A DNA stretch of 64,000 bases from Chthonomonas sp. (GTDB lineage: Bacteria > Armatimonadota > Fimbriimonadia > Fimbriimonadales > Fimbriimonadaceae), in contig JAEURQ010000003.1 in the NCBI GenBank assembly GCA_016788425.1, positions 93,282-157,281 on the forward strand. The letters are read 5' to 3'. This document shows, piece after piece, positions 17,637 through 25,677 of this stretch (positions within the stretch are counted from its first letter, which is position 1; the number at the start of each line of letters is the position of its first letter). The position numbers and the translations under genes were made by a program. The notes below the pieces were generated by a model. It made no database searches. It had not been told where the DNA came from and saw only the letters and a list, made by a program, of their open reading frames with translations.

Positions 17637-18800
17637 TTACTGAACGCTCGGCTCCCAGCTCTTCCAGTAGTTCGGATCCTCAATGTCGAGTGCCTCCTTG
17701 GTCAAGTAAAGCGGGGCGTAGGTATCGAGCATGACGGCGAGCTCTTCGGTGCGTGTGGCACCGAGCGAGGCCTCGACGGCGCCCGGTTGCGGACCGTGCG
17801 GAATACCGAGCGGGTGCACCGTAATGCTGCCCTCTTGGATCCCCTTGCGTGACCCAAACTTATCGTTGCAGTAATAAATGATCTCGTCCGAATCCACGTT
17901 GCTGTGGTTGTAGGGCACCACAATCGCGTTGGGGTGATAGTCCAGCATGCGCGGGCAGAACGAGCAGATGACGAACCCCGCCCCGTGGAAGGTTTGGTGA
18001 ATGGGCGGCGGCATGTGCAGCTTGCCCGTGATCGGCGCAAAGTCGTGAATGCTGAACGCGTACGGGTACACGTAGCCATCCCAACCCACGATATCGAACG
18101 GGTGGAAGTTGAACTTGTACCGGGTCATGCGTCCGCGCGCCTTGACCAACACAAAGTACTCGCCCTTCTCGTCAAAGGTCTTTAGTTCGGTGGGCGGACG
18201 AAGGTTTCGTTCGTGGTACGGCGCGTGCTCCAGAAGCTGGCCGACCTCGTTCTTGTAACGACGGGGGATGTCCACCGGTCCATGGCTTTCGATCGCGATC
18301 ATGCGGACCGGAAGCTGATCGAACACGAGGCGATAAATCGTTCCGCGCGGAATCACAAGGTAATCGCCGGGCCGGAACGGCACGTCGCCATACATGCTCT
18401 CCATGACGCCGCTGCCATCGTGGATGAAAAGTAGCTCGTCGCCCTCGGCGTTCTTGTAGTGGTCGGTCATTTGGTCGGCGATATTCGCCTGGAACCAGAT
18501 GACATCGTTGTTGCCCATGAGCGGCACGCGGCCGGTGACCGCGTTGCCACGCGGCGACATTTGGCCCGTAATCAGGTGGCGGTGATGCAACGCCTCATCC
18601 TTAAGGAAGGTCGGCGCGACGTGGCCCGCATCCTCCCAACCGGCGACGGCGGTCGGCAAATTGATGTGATAGGTCAGGCTCATCGGCCCGCTAAAACCGC
18701 GCGTGGAGATGAGTTGCTCGGCATAGAGCTGGCCCTGCGGGCTGCGAAACTGCGTATGGCGGGTCTCGGGGAGCGATCCCAGGCGATGATAACGCGGCAT
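17637..18800 (-). CDS. hmgA: Homogentisate 1,2-dioxygenase
   Basis: A 387-residue non-haem iron enzyme that opens the ring of homogentisate in tyrosine/phenylalanine breakdown. Iron-ligand regions are visible: PYNHSNVDSDEIIYY (His and Glu) and VHPLGIPHGPQPG (His). It is shorter than the roughly 430-residue human type but matches the compact bacterial form. Neither maiA nor fahA is next to it; instead it heads a run with GT2, methyltransferase and mqnA genes. A TAAACT box ends 6 bases before the ATG, so the transcript is probably leaderless. Confidence 0.92.
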   Translation of the reverse strand: MPRYHRLGSLPETRHTQFRSPQGQLYAEQLISTRGFSGPMSLTYHINLPTAVAGWEDAGHVAPTFLKDEALHHRHLITGQMSPRGNAVTGRVPLMGNNDVIWFQANIADQMTDHYKNAEGDELLFIHDGSGVMESMYGDVPFRPGDYLVIPRGTIYRLVFDQLPVRMIAIESHGPVDIPRRYKNEVGQLLEHAPYHERNLRPPTELKTFDEKGEYFVLVKARGRMTRYKFNFHPFDIVGWDGYVYPYAFSIHDFAPITGKLHMPPPIHQTFHGAGFVICSFCPRMLDYHPNAIVVPYNHSNVDSDEIIYYCNDKFGSRKGIQEGSITVHPLGIPHGPQPGAVEASLGATRTEELAVMLDTYAPLYLTKEALDIEDPNYWKSWEPSVQ

Positions 18801-18806
18801 GGTTGG

Positions 18807-18812
18807 AGTTTA
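18807..18812 (-). promoter_or_regulatory. -10 box (TAAACT) abutting hmgA ATG
   Basis: Minus-strand TAAACT with a 6-base gap to the ATG at 18800. The gap of 66 bases to purC holds two divergent promoters whose -35 regions must overlap. Confidence 0.6.
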
Positions 18813-18831
18813 CTCCCCGGCGCGGATGCCG

Positions 18832-18859
18832 TTGCCCAGACCAGGCAGGGCGGTATTCT
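18832..18859 (+). promoter_or_regulatory. purC-waaA promoter abutting the ATG
   Basis: TTGCCC (18832-18837) and TATTCT (18854-18859) are spaced by 16 bases. TATTCT ends 7 bases before the purC ATG at 18867. Confidence 0.6.
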
Positions 18860-18866
18860 CTGCTCT

Positions 18867-19766
18867 ATGCTGCTCCTCGATGCCTCCCAGCTGAGCGAAC
18901 TGAAACTCGTGCGCCGCGGGAAGGTGCGCGAAGTGTTTGAGTGGGGCGCCGACGAGTTGCTCATCGTGTCCACCGATCGCATCTCGGCGTTCGATGCGAT
19001 TATGCAAACCGGCATCCCGGACAAAGGCCGCATTCTCAACCAAATGAGCGCGTTTTGGTTTGAGAACCTAAGCGACGTAATCGGCAACCACGTGATTTCG
19101 ACCGACGACGCCAGGATTGGCACGGCCCTGCCCAGCGGCGTTCGGGACTCTTTACGAGGGCGCACCGTATTGGCGCGGCGAACCACGCCGCTTCCCGTGG
19201 AGTGCGTCGCCCGCGGCTACATCACCGGCTCGCTCCTGAAGGAATATCGCGCCATCGGCGGCGGGGTTCATGGCCTGGATTTGCCGGGCGGACTAGTTGA
19301 CGGATCGCGATTGCCCGAGCCGATTTTCACGCCCGCAACCAAGGCTGAGACCGGCCACGATGAGAACATCGGGTTCGCGGAGGTGGTGAACGTTGTCGGC
19401 CAAGAGACAGCCACGCGCCTACGCGAAGTGACGCTGGAGCTTTATCGCCGCGCCGCCGCTCACGCCGAATCGCGAGGGCTGATTTTGGCGGACACCAAGT
19501 TTGAGTTTGGGCTGACCGATGACGGCGAACTGATTTGGATTGACGAAGCCTTGACGCCGGACAGCTCTCGCTACTGGGATGGCGCGCTCTATCAGCCCGG
19601 GCAGGCGCAGCCGAGCTTCGACAAGCAATATCTGCGCGACTATTTGGAGACCAGCGGCTGGGACAAGAACCCGCCCGGCCCGAGCCTGCCCGACGACGTG
19701 GTGCTGGCCACGCGCGCGAAGTATCTGATGGCCTACGAGCGGATCGTGGGCCGCCCGCTGGACTAA
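18867..19766 (+). CDS. purC: SAICAR synthase
   Basis: Phosphoribosylaminoimidazole-succinocarboxamide synthase, 299 residues, the longer form of the family. RRGKVREVFEWG, the STDRISAFD loop, VECVARGYITGS and the C-terminal IDEALTPDSSRYW are all present. Frames extending upstream are antisense to hmgA. The adjacent waaA begins directly after the TAA stop (TAA then ATG), so purC and waaA form an operon mixing purine and Kdo-lipid synthesis. Confidence 0.95.
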   Translation: MLLLDASQLSELKLVRRGKVREVFEWGADELLIVSTDRISAFDAIMQTGIPDKGRILNQMSAFWFENLSDVIGNHVISTDDARIGTALPSGVRDSLRGRTVLARRTTPLPVECVARGYITGSLLKEYRAIGGGVHGLDLPGGLVDGSRLPEPIFTPATKAETGHDENIGFAEVVNVVGQETATRLREVTLELYRRAAAHAESRGLILADTKFEFGLTDDGELIWIDEALTPDSSRYWDGALYQPGQAQPSFDKQYLRDYLETSGWDKNPPGPSLPDDVVLATRAKYLMAYERIVGRPLD

Positions 19767-21020
19767 ATGGTTTTCGTTTACGGCCTTTTGCAAATGCTCC
19801 TCGCGCCCATTTGGGTGCCGTGGATGCTCTTGCGCGCGCGCCGTCGCGGCGGCCAAATGAACTGGCAAGAACGCACGGGCAAGCTCGCGATTAACCTCGA
19901 CATGAAGCGGCCACGGCTGTGGTTTCATGCCGTGTCGGTCGGTGAGGTGATCGCCGCCAAACCGATTCTGCGCGAGATTCGCAACCTCAATCCCGACGTG
20001 CAGATCGTTCTGAGCGTGACCACCACGAGCGGCCACGACACCGCGAAAACTCAGGCCGAAGGGCTGTACGACCACTTGGTTTTCTTCCCGATTGACATCG
20101 CGCGCTTTGTGCTGATCGCCTTGCTCAAAGTGAAGCCGCACGCCGTCGCGATTATGGAAACCGAGCTCTGGATGAACTTCCTCGCGGTCGCCAAAAATCT
20201 GCGCGCCCACACCATGCTCATCAACGGGCGCATTAGCAATCGCTCCTACCCGCGCAGCATGAAACTGCGGTTTTTCTACAATTCTCTGCTGGAGAACATG
20301 GACGAATGCCTCATGCAAACCGCCACCGATGCCGAGCGCATTCAGGCGCTGGGCGCGCGTTCGGCCGAGGTGCTCGGCAACAGCAAGTTCGACGAGGCGC
20401 TGCCTTCGGGCCGAACCCGCGACGAATGGCGGCAAGAGCTCGGGATTCCCGGCGACGCGCTGGTTATCGTGGTCGGCTCGTCGCGCGGCGAAGACGAAGA
20501 GCGCATCATTTTGGACGGGCTCAGCCGATGGCGAGACGAGGCGTGGATCATCTTTGCGCCGCGCCACTTGGAGCGGGCTGACGAAGTCGCAGGATTGTGT
20601 GGCTCTGTCGCGCGACGTTCGCGCGGCGAGCGCGGGCAGTTCCTCCTGCTTGACACCTACGGCGAACTCGCGAGCATTTACGCCGCGGCCGACGTTGCGA
20701 TTATCGGCGGATCGTTCGCTCCGTATGGTGGGCAAAACCTGATTCAGGCGCTAGGGCAGGGCGCGCCCGTGTTGCACGGCCCGCACATGGACAATTTCCA
20801 AAGCGCGGCCCGCGAAGCGATTGATGCCGGCGCGAGTCGCCGCGTCGAAGCCAGTGGCGCGGCGCTTGGCCAAGCGCTGGACGAGATTCTCGGCGATGCC
20901 GCCCTCCGCAAGAAGATGGGTGATGCTGGCCGAGAGCTTGTCGCCCGCTCCGCGGGTGCAAGTCTGCGCTACGCGACCCGCATTTGCGACGCTATTGCGT
21001 CCAACTCTCAAAAAGCCTAA
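19767..21020 (+). CDS. waaA: 3-deoxy-D-manno-octulosonic acid (Kdo) transferase
   Basis: A 417-residue GT30 enzyme adding Kdo to lipid IVA at the inner membrane. The N-terminal anchor (about 1-22) is followed by the family's WFHAVSVGEV, the SVTTTSGHDTA loop and a conserved ETELWMNF segment. The C-terminal half holds GNSKFDEALP, FAPRHLERADEV and the GGSFAPYGGQNLIQALGQG nucleotide-sugar site, quoted here as GGSFAPYGGQNLIQAL. Its presence is direct evidence for an LPS-type outer membrane. It starts with no gap after purC. Confidence 0.94.
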   Translation: MVFVYGLLQMLLAPIWVPWMLLRARRRGGQMNWQERTGKLAINLDMKRPRLWFHAVSVGEVIAAKPILREIRNLNPDVQIVLSVTTTSGHDTAKTQAEGLYDHLVFFPIDIARFVLIALLKVKPHAVAIMETELWMNFLAVAKNLRAHTMLINGRISNRSYPRSMKLRFFYNSLLENMDECLMQTATDAERIQALGARSAEVLGNSKFDEALPSGRTRDEWRQELGIPGDALVIVVGSSRGEDEERIILDGLSRWRDEAWIIFAPRHLERADEVAGLCGSVARRSRGERGQFLLLDTYGELASIYAAADVAIIGGSFAPYGGQNLIQALGQGAPVLHGPHMDNFQSAAREAIDAGASRRVEASGAALGQALDEILGDAALRKKMGDAGRELVARSAGASLRYATRICDAIASNSQKA

Positions 21021-21720
21021 CCGCGCTGCGCACGACCACGGCGATATTCGCGCCATTCGTTTTGTCGGGCGTGAGGTCGGTTGGTTTGGCGACCTCAAAT
21101 CCGTGGTTGCCGGGGTGAATTTGCACACGCACATTCGCGCCCGCGCCATTTGTGAGGAGGTGCAGCGCGTTCAGCGGACAGCCGTCCGGGTCGGCGTCGG
21201 GCACCGAAAACAGCACTGGCCGCTTCTCCGCGGCGAGTCCGGGATACCACTGCCCCGGCTCGGCCACGCGCGCGATCGGCGTGAACAACAGCGCGCCCGA
21301 GAGCTTCGCGTCAGCCGCGAAAACTTTCCACGCCACGATACTGCCGAGAGACTTTCCGGCGACCCACACGCGGTCCGGATCGATCAGCGGTTGCGCCCGC
21401 GCAAAGCGAATGGCGGCCTGCATGTCGCGGATTTCGCCCGCGTAATCTTTGCTTGGTTCGGCTTGCGCGGTGAAGAAAGCCCAATCAAATCGCACCGTCG
21501 CCACGCCCGAGGAGCGCAGTTCCGAGCCCAAATCCTTGATGAGCATCTTGTCTTTGTGATAGCCCGCGCCCGGCCCAATCACCACGCACGGAACCCGGCG
21601 CGTGCTCTCCGGAATGCCGATATTCGCGGCCAGCTCGGGTCGATCGCCGTTGGGAATTTTCACCGGCTTTTCGCGATAGGCGGGGCCAGCCAAAGCAAGC
21701 GTCAGGACGAGGACGGTCAT
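20992..21720 (-). CDS. Alpha/beta hydrolase (KANL3/Tex30-like or dienelactone-hydrolase-like)
   Basis: A 242-residue hydrolase with a possible short signal sequence (MTVLVLTLALAGPA). The nucleophile elbow is VAGKSLGSIVA (GxSxG). VIGPGAGYHKD looks like the oxyanion region, VLFSVPDADPDGC carries candidate acidic residues and IHPGNHGFEV the catalytic His. The substrate is unknown. Convergent with waaA, overlapping its 3' end by 29 bases. The ATG follows a TAAACT box that overlaps the stop codon of the upstream methyltransferase. Confidence 0.78.
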   Translation of the reverse strand: MTVLVLTLALAGPAYREKPVKIPNGDRPELAANIGIPESTRRVPCVVIGPGAGYHKDKMLIKDLGSELRSSGVATVRFDWAFFTAQAEPSKDYAGEIRDMQAAIRFARAQPLIDPDRVWVAGKSLGSIVAWKVFAADAKLSGALLFTPIARVAEPGQWYPGLAAEKRPVLFSVPDADPDGCPLNALHLLTNGAGANVRVQIHPGNHGFEVAKPTDLTPDKTNGANIAVVVRSAVRLFESWTQ

Positions 21721-21726
21721 GTCCGC

Positions 21727-21732
21727 AGTTTA
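21727..21732 (-). promoter_or_regulatory. -10 box (TAAACT) built into a stop codon
   Basis: The TAA stop of the upstream gene (21730-21732) is the first half of TAAACT, which ends 6 bases before the ATG at 21720. This would give the hydrolase its own leaderless transcript despite tight gene spacing. Confidence 0.55.
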
Positions 21733-22455
21733 GCCACGAGTGGCCACATAATGCACCCGATCGCTGCGTTTTCGGGGCGGCGAGAGCGTGTAACTGTCGT
21801 AAATCATGATGTCCGTGAAGCCCGCCGCGTCGAGCAAATCGACGATCTCGTCTTCGCTGTGCGCGCGCTGCACATGCGTCTCGGTGAACTCGCGACCATC
21901 CACCCAAAACTGCATGTTCACCCGAATCACGTGCGTCCCCGGATCGTAATCGCCGACCCACTTGTAGCGCACGCGGCTACGTTTGCGCGTGTCTTCCTGA
22001 TCAAACATCTTCGCCTCGAAGGCGTACGCGGTGTTCAGGTCAAAAATAAACGGCGTGCCGGGCTTGAGGTGCCGCGCGATGTTGGCAAACACCTTGCGCA
22101 AATGCCCCAAATCCGTGATGTAGTTGAACGAGTCGAAAAACGAAAACGCCGCATCGAAACGCCGCTCGCTGGCGAAAGTCGCGGCGTCGGCGGCGATGAA
22201 TTCCAGTTGCTCGGGGTGATTCGCGACGCGCTTTTGGGCTTCGTCAATCATCGGCGCGCTCAGGTCCACGCCCAACACGCGGTATCCCATGTCCGCCAGT
22301 AGCTCGCTCACCGTCCCCGTCCCGCAGCACACGTCGAGCACGTCGGCGGGATGCGACTCCCGCATTTCCAGGAGCAGCAACAGGTAGTCCGCCCACATTT
22401 CGTAGTCCACCGCCCCCATGAGCTCGTTGTAATAGGGTGCGATGGCTGTGAACAT
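21730..22455 (-). CDS. Class I SAM-dependent methyltransferase
   Basis: A 241-residue methyltransferase: VLDVCCGTGTVSELLADMG (motif I), VLGVDLSAPMID, FIAADAATF, FSFFDSFNYITD and LKPGTPFIFDLN. The beta-rich C-terminal part (DPGTHVIRVNMQFWVDG) matches cytosolic small-molecule methyltransferases of the methyltransferase-25 type. AAGG lies 8 bases before the ATG. It follows aroF by 8 bases, so it is probably co-transcribed with it; the substrate is unknown. Confidence 0.83.
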   Translation of the reverse strand: MFTAIAPYYNELMGAVDYEMWADYLLLLLEMRESHPADVLDVCCGTGTVSELLADMGYRVLGVDLSAPMIDEAQKRVANHPEQLEFIAADAATFASERRFDAAFSFFDSFNYITDLGHLRKVFANIARHLKPGTPFIFDLNTAYAFEAKMFDQEDTRKRSRVRYKWVGDYDPGTHVIRVNMQFWVDGREFTETHVQRAHSEDEIVDLLDAAGFTDIMIYDSYTLSPPRKRSDRVHYVATRG

Positions 22456-22463
22456 GGCGAGCC

Positions 22464-23492
22464 TTACGCGCTTACGCCGACGAATTCCGTCAGCCGACGC
22501 AAGTCCGCGCAGAGCGATTCAAACTGCGGAATCGTCAGCGCCTGCGAGCCGTCGCTCAGCGCCTCGTGTGGGCTCGGGTGCATTTCCACCATCACGCCAT
22601 CCGCGCCGGCGACCACCGCCGCCTTCGCCATCGGCGCGACATAGCGCGCTTTTCCGGTGCCGTGACTCGGATCAACGATCACCGGCAGGTGCGAATATTC
22701 CTTCAGCACCGGCACGGCCGCGAGGTCCAGCGTGTTGCGCGTGTACCCCTTATCAATGCTCACAATCCCGCGCTCGCAGAGCATCACCTGCGGATTGCCT
22801 TGCGCCAAAACGTACTCGGCGGCGAGCAGAAAATCGTCAATGCTGGCGCTGGGGCCGCGCTTCAAAAACACCGGCTTCATGGATCGCCCGGCCTCAATCA
22901 GCAGCGGGAAGTTCTGCATGGATCGCGCCCCGATCTGGATGATATCCGCGTATTGCGCGACCATCGGAACCTGTTCCGGCGACATCGCTTCGGTGATCGT
23001 GACCAGATCGAACTCCGCGCCGACCCGATTCATGATGCGCAGCGCCTCTTCGCCGTGACCCTGAAACGCGTACGGCGACGTCCGCGGTTTGAACGCCCCG
23101 CCGCGCAAGAGTTTCGCGCCGCACCGCACCATTACTTCCGCGCAACGCGCCAGTTGGTCATAGGATTCGATGCTGCATGGCCCGCCGAACATGTGGAACG
23201 TGCCTTGCCCGATGCGCACGCCGCGCACCTCGACGATCGTCGGTTCGCGGTGGAATTCGCGGCTCGCCAGCTTGTAGGGTCGGCTCGTCTGCGTGACCTG
23301 GTTGACGCCTTCCAGGCCGTTGACCAACGTTTCAATGTGGTCGCGTTGGTCGCCACTCAGCGCGGCGGGGATGCCGATGGCCACGCGGCCCTCGCCGGGC
23401 AGAACGAGCGGCTCGACGCCCTGCGTGCGAATCGCGGCCGCCACCGCCTCAATCTGCTCCGGCGTGGCGTCCACGTGCATCACGATGATCAT
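22464..23492 (-). CDS. aroF: DAHP synthase, single-domain type with ferredoxin-like N-terminus
   Basis: 3-deoxy-7-phosphoheptulonate synthase, 342 residues, first step of the shikimate pathway. Residues 1-75 form the small ferredoxin-like regulatory domain (MIIVMHVDATPEQIEAV). The catalytic barrel has GGPCSIESYDQL, KLLRGGAFKPRTSPYAFQG, the metal Cys-type IQIGARSMQNFPLL, FLKRG and the VDPSHGTGKARYV motif. The start at 23492 is fixed by the domain and by TACCCT 6 bases upstream; the long upstream open frame is antisense to the neighbour. It feeds chorismate to mqnA among others. Confidence 0.94.
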   Translation of the reverse strand: MIIVMHVDATPEQIEAVAAAIRTQGVEPLVLPGEGRVAIGIPAALSGDQRDHIETLVNGLEGVNQVTQTSRPYKLASREFHREPTIVEVRGVRIGQGTFHMFGGPCSIESYDQLARCAEVMVRCGAKLLRGGAFKPRTSPYAFQGHGEEALRIMNRVGAEFDLVTITEAMSPEQVPMVAQYADIIQIGARSMQNFPLLIEAGRSMKPVFLKRGPSASIDDFLLAAEYVLAQGNPQVMLCERGIVSIDKGYTRNTLDLAAVPVLKEYSHLPVIVDPSHGTGKARYVAPMAKAAVVAGADGVMVEMHPSPHEALSDGSQALTIPQFESLCADLRRLTEFVGVSA

Positions 23493-23498
23493 GCCTCT

Positions 23499-23504
23499 AG
23501 GGTA
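23499..23504 (-). promoter_or_regulatory. -10 box (TACCCT) abutting aroF ATG
   Basis: Minus-strand TACCCT with a 6-base gap to the ATG at 23492. The 51-base divergent gap to 23544 holds two such promoters. Confidence 0.5.
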
Positions 23505-23531
23505 CCGGACCGCCCCCCAAACGAACCGCGC

Positions 23532-23537
23532 CATAAT
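23532..23537 (+). promoter_or_regulatory. -10 box (CATAAT) abutting methyltransferase ATG
   Basis: CATAAT ends 6 bases before the ATG at 23544. No -35 consensus is visible. Confidence 0.5.
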
Positions 23538-23543
23538 GCCGCC

Positions 23544-24185
23544 ATGCCCGCCGAATTTAACCAGTTGTACTATGAGGCCGAGCGGCCCGAGGTGCTGCCT
23601 TTTGTGCCCACACGGGTGACGCGCCACCTGGACGTGGGCTGCGCGGCGGGCGGCTTTGCCGCGACGGTGAAGGGTTCGCGCCGCTGCGAAAGTTGGGGCA
23701 TTGAGTTGAACCCGGAGATGGCCGAGCGCGCGCGGGCTCGTTTGGATCAGGTGTTCAGCGGCGACGCGATGGCGCACATGGCGAACCTGCCTTCGACGCA
23801 TTTCGATTTGATCACGTTTAACGACGTGTTGGAGCACTTGGCGCAGCCCGACCAGGCGTTGGCCGAGGCGCGGCGGCTCCTCGCTCCGGGCGGCGTGGTG
23901 GTGGCCTCGGTGCCGAACATTCGCTACTGGCCGGCGCTGATGACGATTGTGAAGGGCGGCGACTTTCCTTGGGCGGACGAGGGGATTTTTGACCGGACGC
24001 ACCTTCGATTTTTCACGCGGACGAGCGCGGTTCGGCTGTTCACGTCGTCGGGATTCGAGGTTTCGCGGTGCGAGGGGATTAACTTTTTGGAAGGCAAGAA
24101 GTTGCGGCTGGTGAATCTGTTGACGCGCGGGAAGTTTGAGGATTCGCGCTGGATGCAGTTTGTGATTGTGGCGAGCGCGAAGTAA
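23544..24185 (+). CDS. Class I SAM methyltransferase (methyltransferase-11/23 type)
   Basis: A 213-residue methyltransferase beginning MPAEFNQLYYEAERPEVL. Motif I is HLDVGCAAGGFAAT, the acidic loop is WGIELNPEMAE, motif IV is LITFNDVLEHLAQPD, and LAPGGVVVASVPNIRYW follows. The C-terminal RTHLRFFTRTSAVRLF segment is typical of methyltransferases found in O-antigen and glycan clusters. No such cluster is adjacent, so the substrate is open. A GC-rich repeat begins right after its stop. Confidence 0.84.
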   Translation: MPAEFNQLYYEAERPEVLPFVPTRVTRHLDVGCAAGGFAATVKGSRRCESWGIELNPEMAERARARLDQVFSGDAMAHMANLPSTHFDLITFNDVLEHLAQPDQALAEARRLLAPGGVVVASVPNIRYWPALMTIVKGGDFPWADEGIFDRTHLRFFTRTSAVRLFTSSGFEVSRCEGINFLEGKKLRLVNLLTRGKFEDSRWMQFVIVASAK

Positions 24186-24186
24186 T

Positions 24187-24209
24187 CGCCGCGCCCGGCC
24201 GGGGCCACG
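24187..24209 (+). repeat. 23-bp GC-rich direct repeat, copy 1
   Basis: Twenty-two of 23 bases match the segment at 26069-26091. The pair brackets the small accessory island with three unknown genes. The core gcccggccggggc is itself nearly palindromic. Confidence 0.75.
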
Positions 24210-24312
24210 GCGAGGAGGATGCGATGCCGAGTCGGCGAAGGTGAGGGATTCTGCGTAACAGATATCCAACTTCTGGCGTTGTACTCGTGGGGGCAATCCA
24301 CCTTCAATAGAT

Positions 24313-24564
24313 ATGAACAACTACATTCAAATCAAATCCAGCAATAAAGCTCAGCCGACCATCCACTTCGTTGCGATGGAGCACATTTATCGAATTGATA
24401 TCGTGCGAGAAAATAGGGTCCGCATATTCTTTGGGAGCTGCTCAGTCACCTTGTCCGTTCCTTTCGAAACACCATCGATTGGCGAAATTCTAACTGCTCT
24501 TCAGAACAATAGTCCAACTTTCTTTGTGCTGGAAGGACATGACCCATTCCAGTTAGGTGGCTGA
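24313..24564 (+). CDS. Hypothetical protein, 83 aa
   Basis: An unrecognised small protein beginning MNNYIQIKSSNKAQPTIHF. It is noticeably AT-richer than the surrounding genes and uses AT-ending codons, suggesting a foreign origin. It looks like a compact beta-strand protein (HIYRIDIVRENRVRIFFGS). No signal peptide or cysteine motif is seen. No ribosome binding site or well-placed -10 is clear, so the start is uncertain. A terminator-like hairpin follows at 24645. Confidence 0.5.
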   Translation: MNNYIQIKSSNKAQPTIHFVAMEHIYRIDIVRENRVRIFFGSCSVTLSVPFETPSIGEILTALQNNSPTFFVLEGHDPFQLGG

Positions 24565-24644
24565 TCTCAACTTTAGGCGACCGCAGGCACTGAGATGAAC
24601 GGCAAATCAATGTAGTCTGCAAGGCTTGCAAGGATAGTCTGCCC

Positions 24645-24674
24645 GGCACCCGAGCTTCATTTAGCGAGGGTGCC
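24645..24674 (+). terminator. Terminator-like hairpin
   Basis: GGCACCC (24645-24651) pairs with GGGTGCC (24668-24674) across a 16-base loop and is followed by a modest T-rich run (ttctgtt). It probably ends the 24313 gene's transcript. The 110 bases before it show nothing else. Confidence 0.5.
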
Positions 24675-24725
24675 TTCTGTTAGTGGAGCCTCAGTAAATG
24701 GGCGCTGATAATCACGCCGCTCCCG

Positions 24726-24866
24726 AAAAATCTCCGGCATATCCCGCAAAACAATCCGCATTTCCCGGGAAAAATCGCGCCAATCCCACAAAACACTCCA
24801 CCGATCCACGCAAAAAACACACCCAGAACAACAAACCCCTGACGAATCCCGGGAATCCGCCGAAAA
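24726..24866. other. Phased A-tracts, about 21-bp period (predicted curved DNA)
   Basis: Runs of 3 to 6 A centred near 24728, 24749.5, 24772, 24791.5, 24814.5 and 24834, and another at 24864.5, are spaced about 21 bases apart (two helical turns). The surrounding unit is a degenerate 21-base tandem repeat. Both strands have an open frame here, but their products (for example 24680-24886 on the minus strand) are low-complexity and are not called. The block fills the 345-base gap between genes at 24565-24909. Confidence 0.6.
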
Positions 24867-24909
24867 TTACAACAACTGGCCATCAAACTTGGCCACGGAG
24901 AATATCAAA

Positions 24910-25545
24910 ATGCCCGAATGGATCTATTCAAATCGATTGGAACTGCAAGTGCAGGCCACCAAGTTCAGTAACGGGATCACGAGTCTTGGCACCGGGCTCG
25001 GACTTACCGCCGGCGAAGTCACCGCGTTTGGCAACGCGTTAACCCTTTACAACAGCGACATGACCACCTGGGAAGATGCGCAGGTCGCCGAGAAAAGCGC
25101 CGGTCAAACGTTCTACAAAGACAAGGGCGACCTGACCAGCCTGATGCGCAAGTACAACAAGCGCATGCAAGCATCGGCTGGCATCACCAACGCCAAGCGC
25201 GCGGAGATCGGGCTGCCGATTCCGGGCACAAGCACGACGGTGACCCCGAAGAAGGTGCTGGAACTGCTGGCCACGCCCGTGAGCGACGGCACGGTGAAGC
25301 TAAAGTGGAACCGCAGCGGCAACGCTTCGAGCGTGATTTTCATTGTCGAGCGCAGTTCGGACGGTGTGGAATGGGAGTTCGCGGCGAACTCGACCTCGGT
25401 GAAGATTACGCTGAGCGACTACGCGCCGGGCGTGCAAACGTTCTTCCGAGTGGTCGCCTCGCGCGGCGCGCTTCTGGCCACACCGAGCGATCCGGTTGTG
25501 ATCTATGGCGGCGGCGAAGGCGTGCAACTGCGCGTCGCGGCGTAA
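24910..25545 (+). CDS. Fibronectin type III-like domain protein, 211 aa
   Basis: An unrecognised protein, with a mostly helical N-terminal half (about 1-95, FSNGITSLGTGLGLTAGEV...) and a C-terminal fibronectin-III-like fold (about 115-200: VKLKWNRSGNASSVIFIVER...WEFAANS...FFRVVASRG). The ATG at 24910 follows GGAG at 9-10 bases and is preferred over an in-frame TTG at 24889. There is no signal peptide. The last 38 bases of this gene's end region are repeated at 25971-26008, implying an insertion or duplication just behind it. It is possibly structural; function is unknown. Confidence 0.72.
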   Translation: MPEWIYSNRLELQVQATKFSNGITSLGTGLGLTAGEVTAFGNALTLYNSDMTTWEDAQVAEKSAGQTFYKDKGDLTSLMRKYNKRMQASAGITNAKRAEIGLPIPGTSTTVTPKKVLELLATPVSDGTVKLKWNRSGNASSVIFIVERSSDGVEWEFAANSTSVKITLSDYAPGVQTFFRVVASRGALLATPSDPVVIYGGGEGVQLRVAA

Positions 25546-25548
25546 CGC
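25511..25548 (+). repeat. 38-bp direct repeat, copy 1 (gene 3' end)
   Basis: It covers the final coding bases and stop of the FN3-like gene and matches 25971-26008 at 37 of 38 positions. Confidence 0.85.
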
Positions 25549-25566
25549 CAAGAGCGGAGACTGCAC

Positions 25567-25601
25567 GAGACCCCTCTCGCCCGTACGGCGGGAGGGGTCT
25601 C
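25567..25601. terminator. Large GC-rich hairpin (terminator-like)
   Basis: The arms at 25567-25581 and 25587-25601 pair at 14 of 15 positions around a 5-base loop. No T-tract follows on the plus strand, so it may act as an RNA 3' stabiliser instead of a true terminator. Confidence 0.55.
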
Positions 25602-25677
25602 GCGCTTCGTCCGACAGCCATGGGAAATTCTTTGAAAAGCAGTGAACCTTGGCTACGGCTAAGGCGTATGAGGGTAG

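Noticed and set aside
23493-24320. N-terminal extension of aroF to 618 aa
   Set aside because: The extra sequence is antisense to the methyltransferase gene; the DAHP synthase family start and a -10 box fit 23492.
24726-24866. CRISPR-like repeats
   Set aside because: The 21-base units are contiguous, degenerate and lack spacers, and no cas genes are present.
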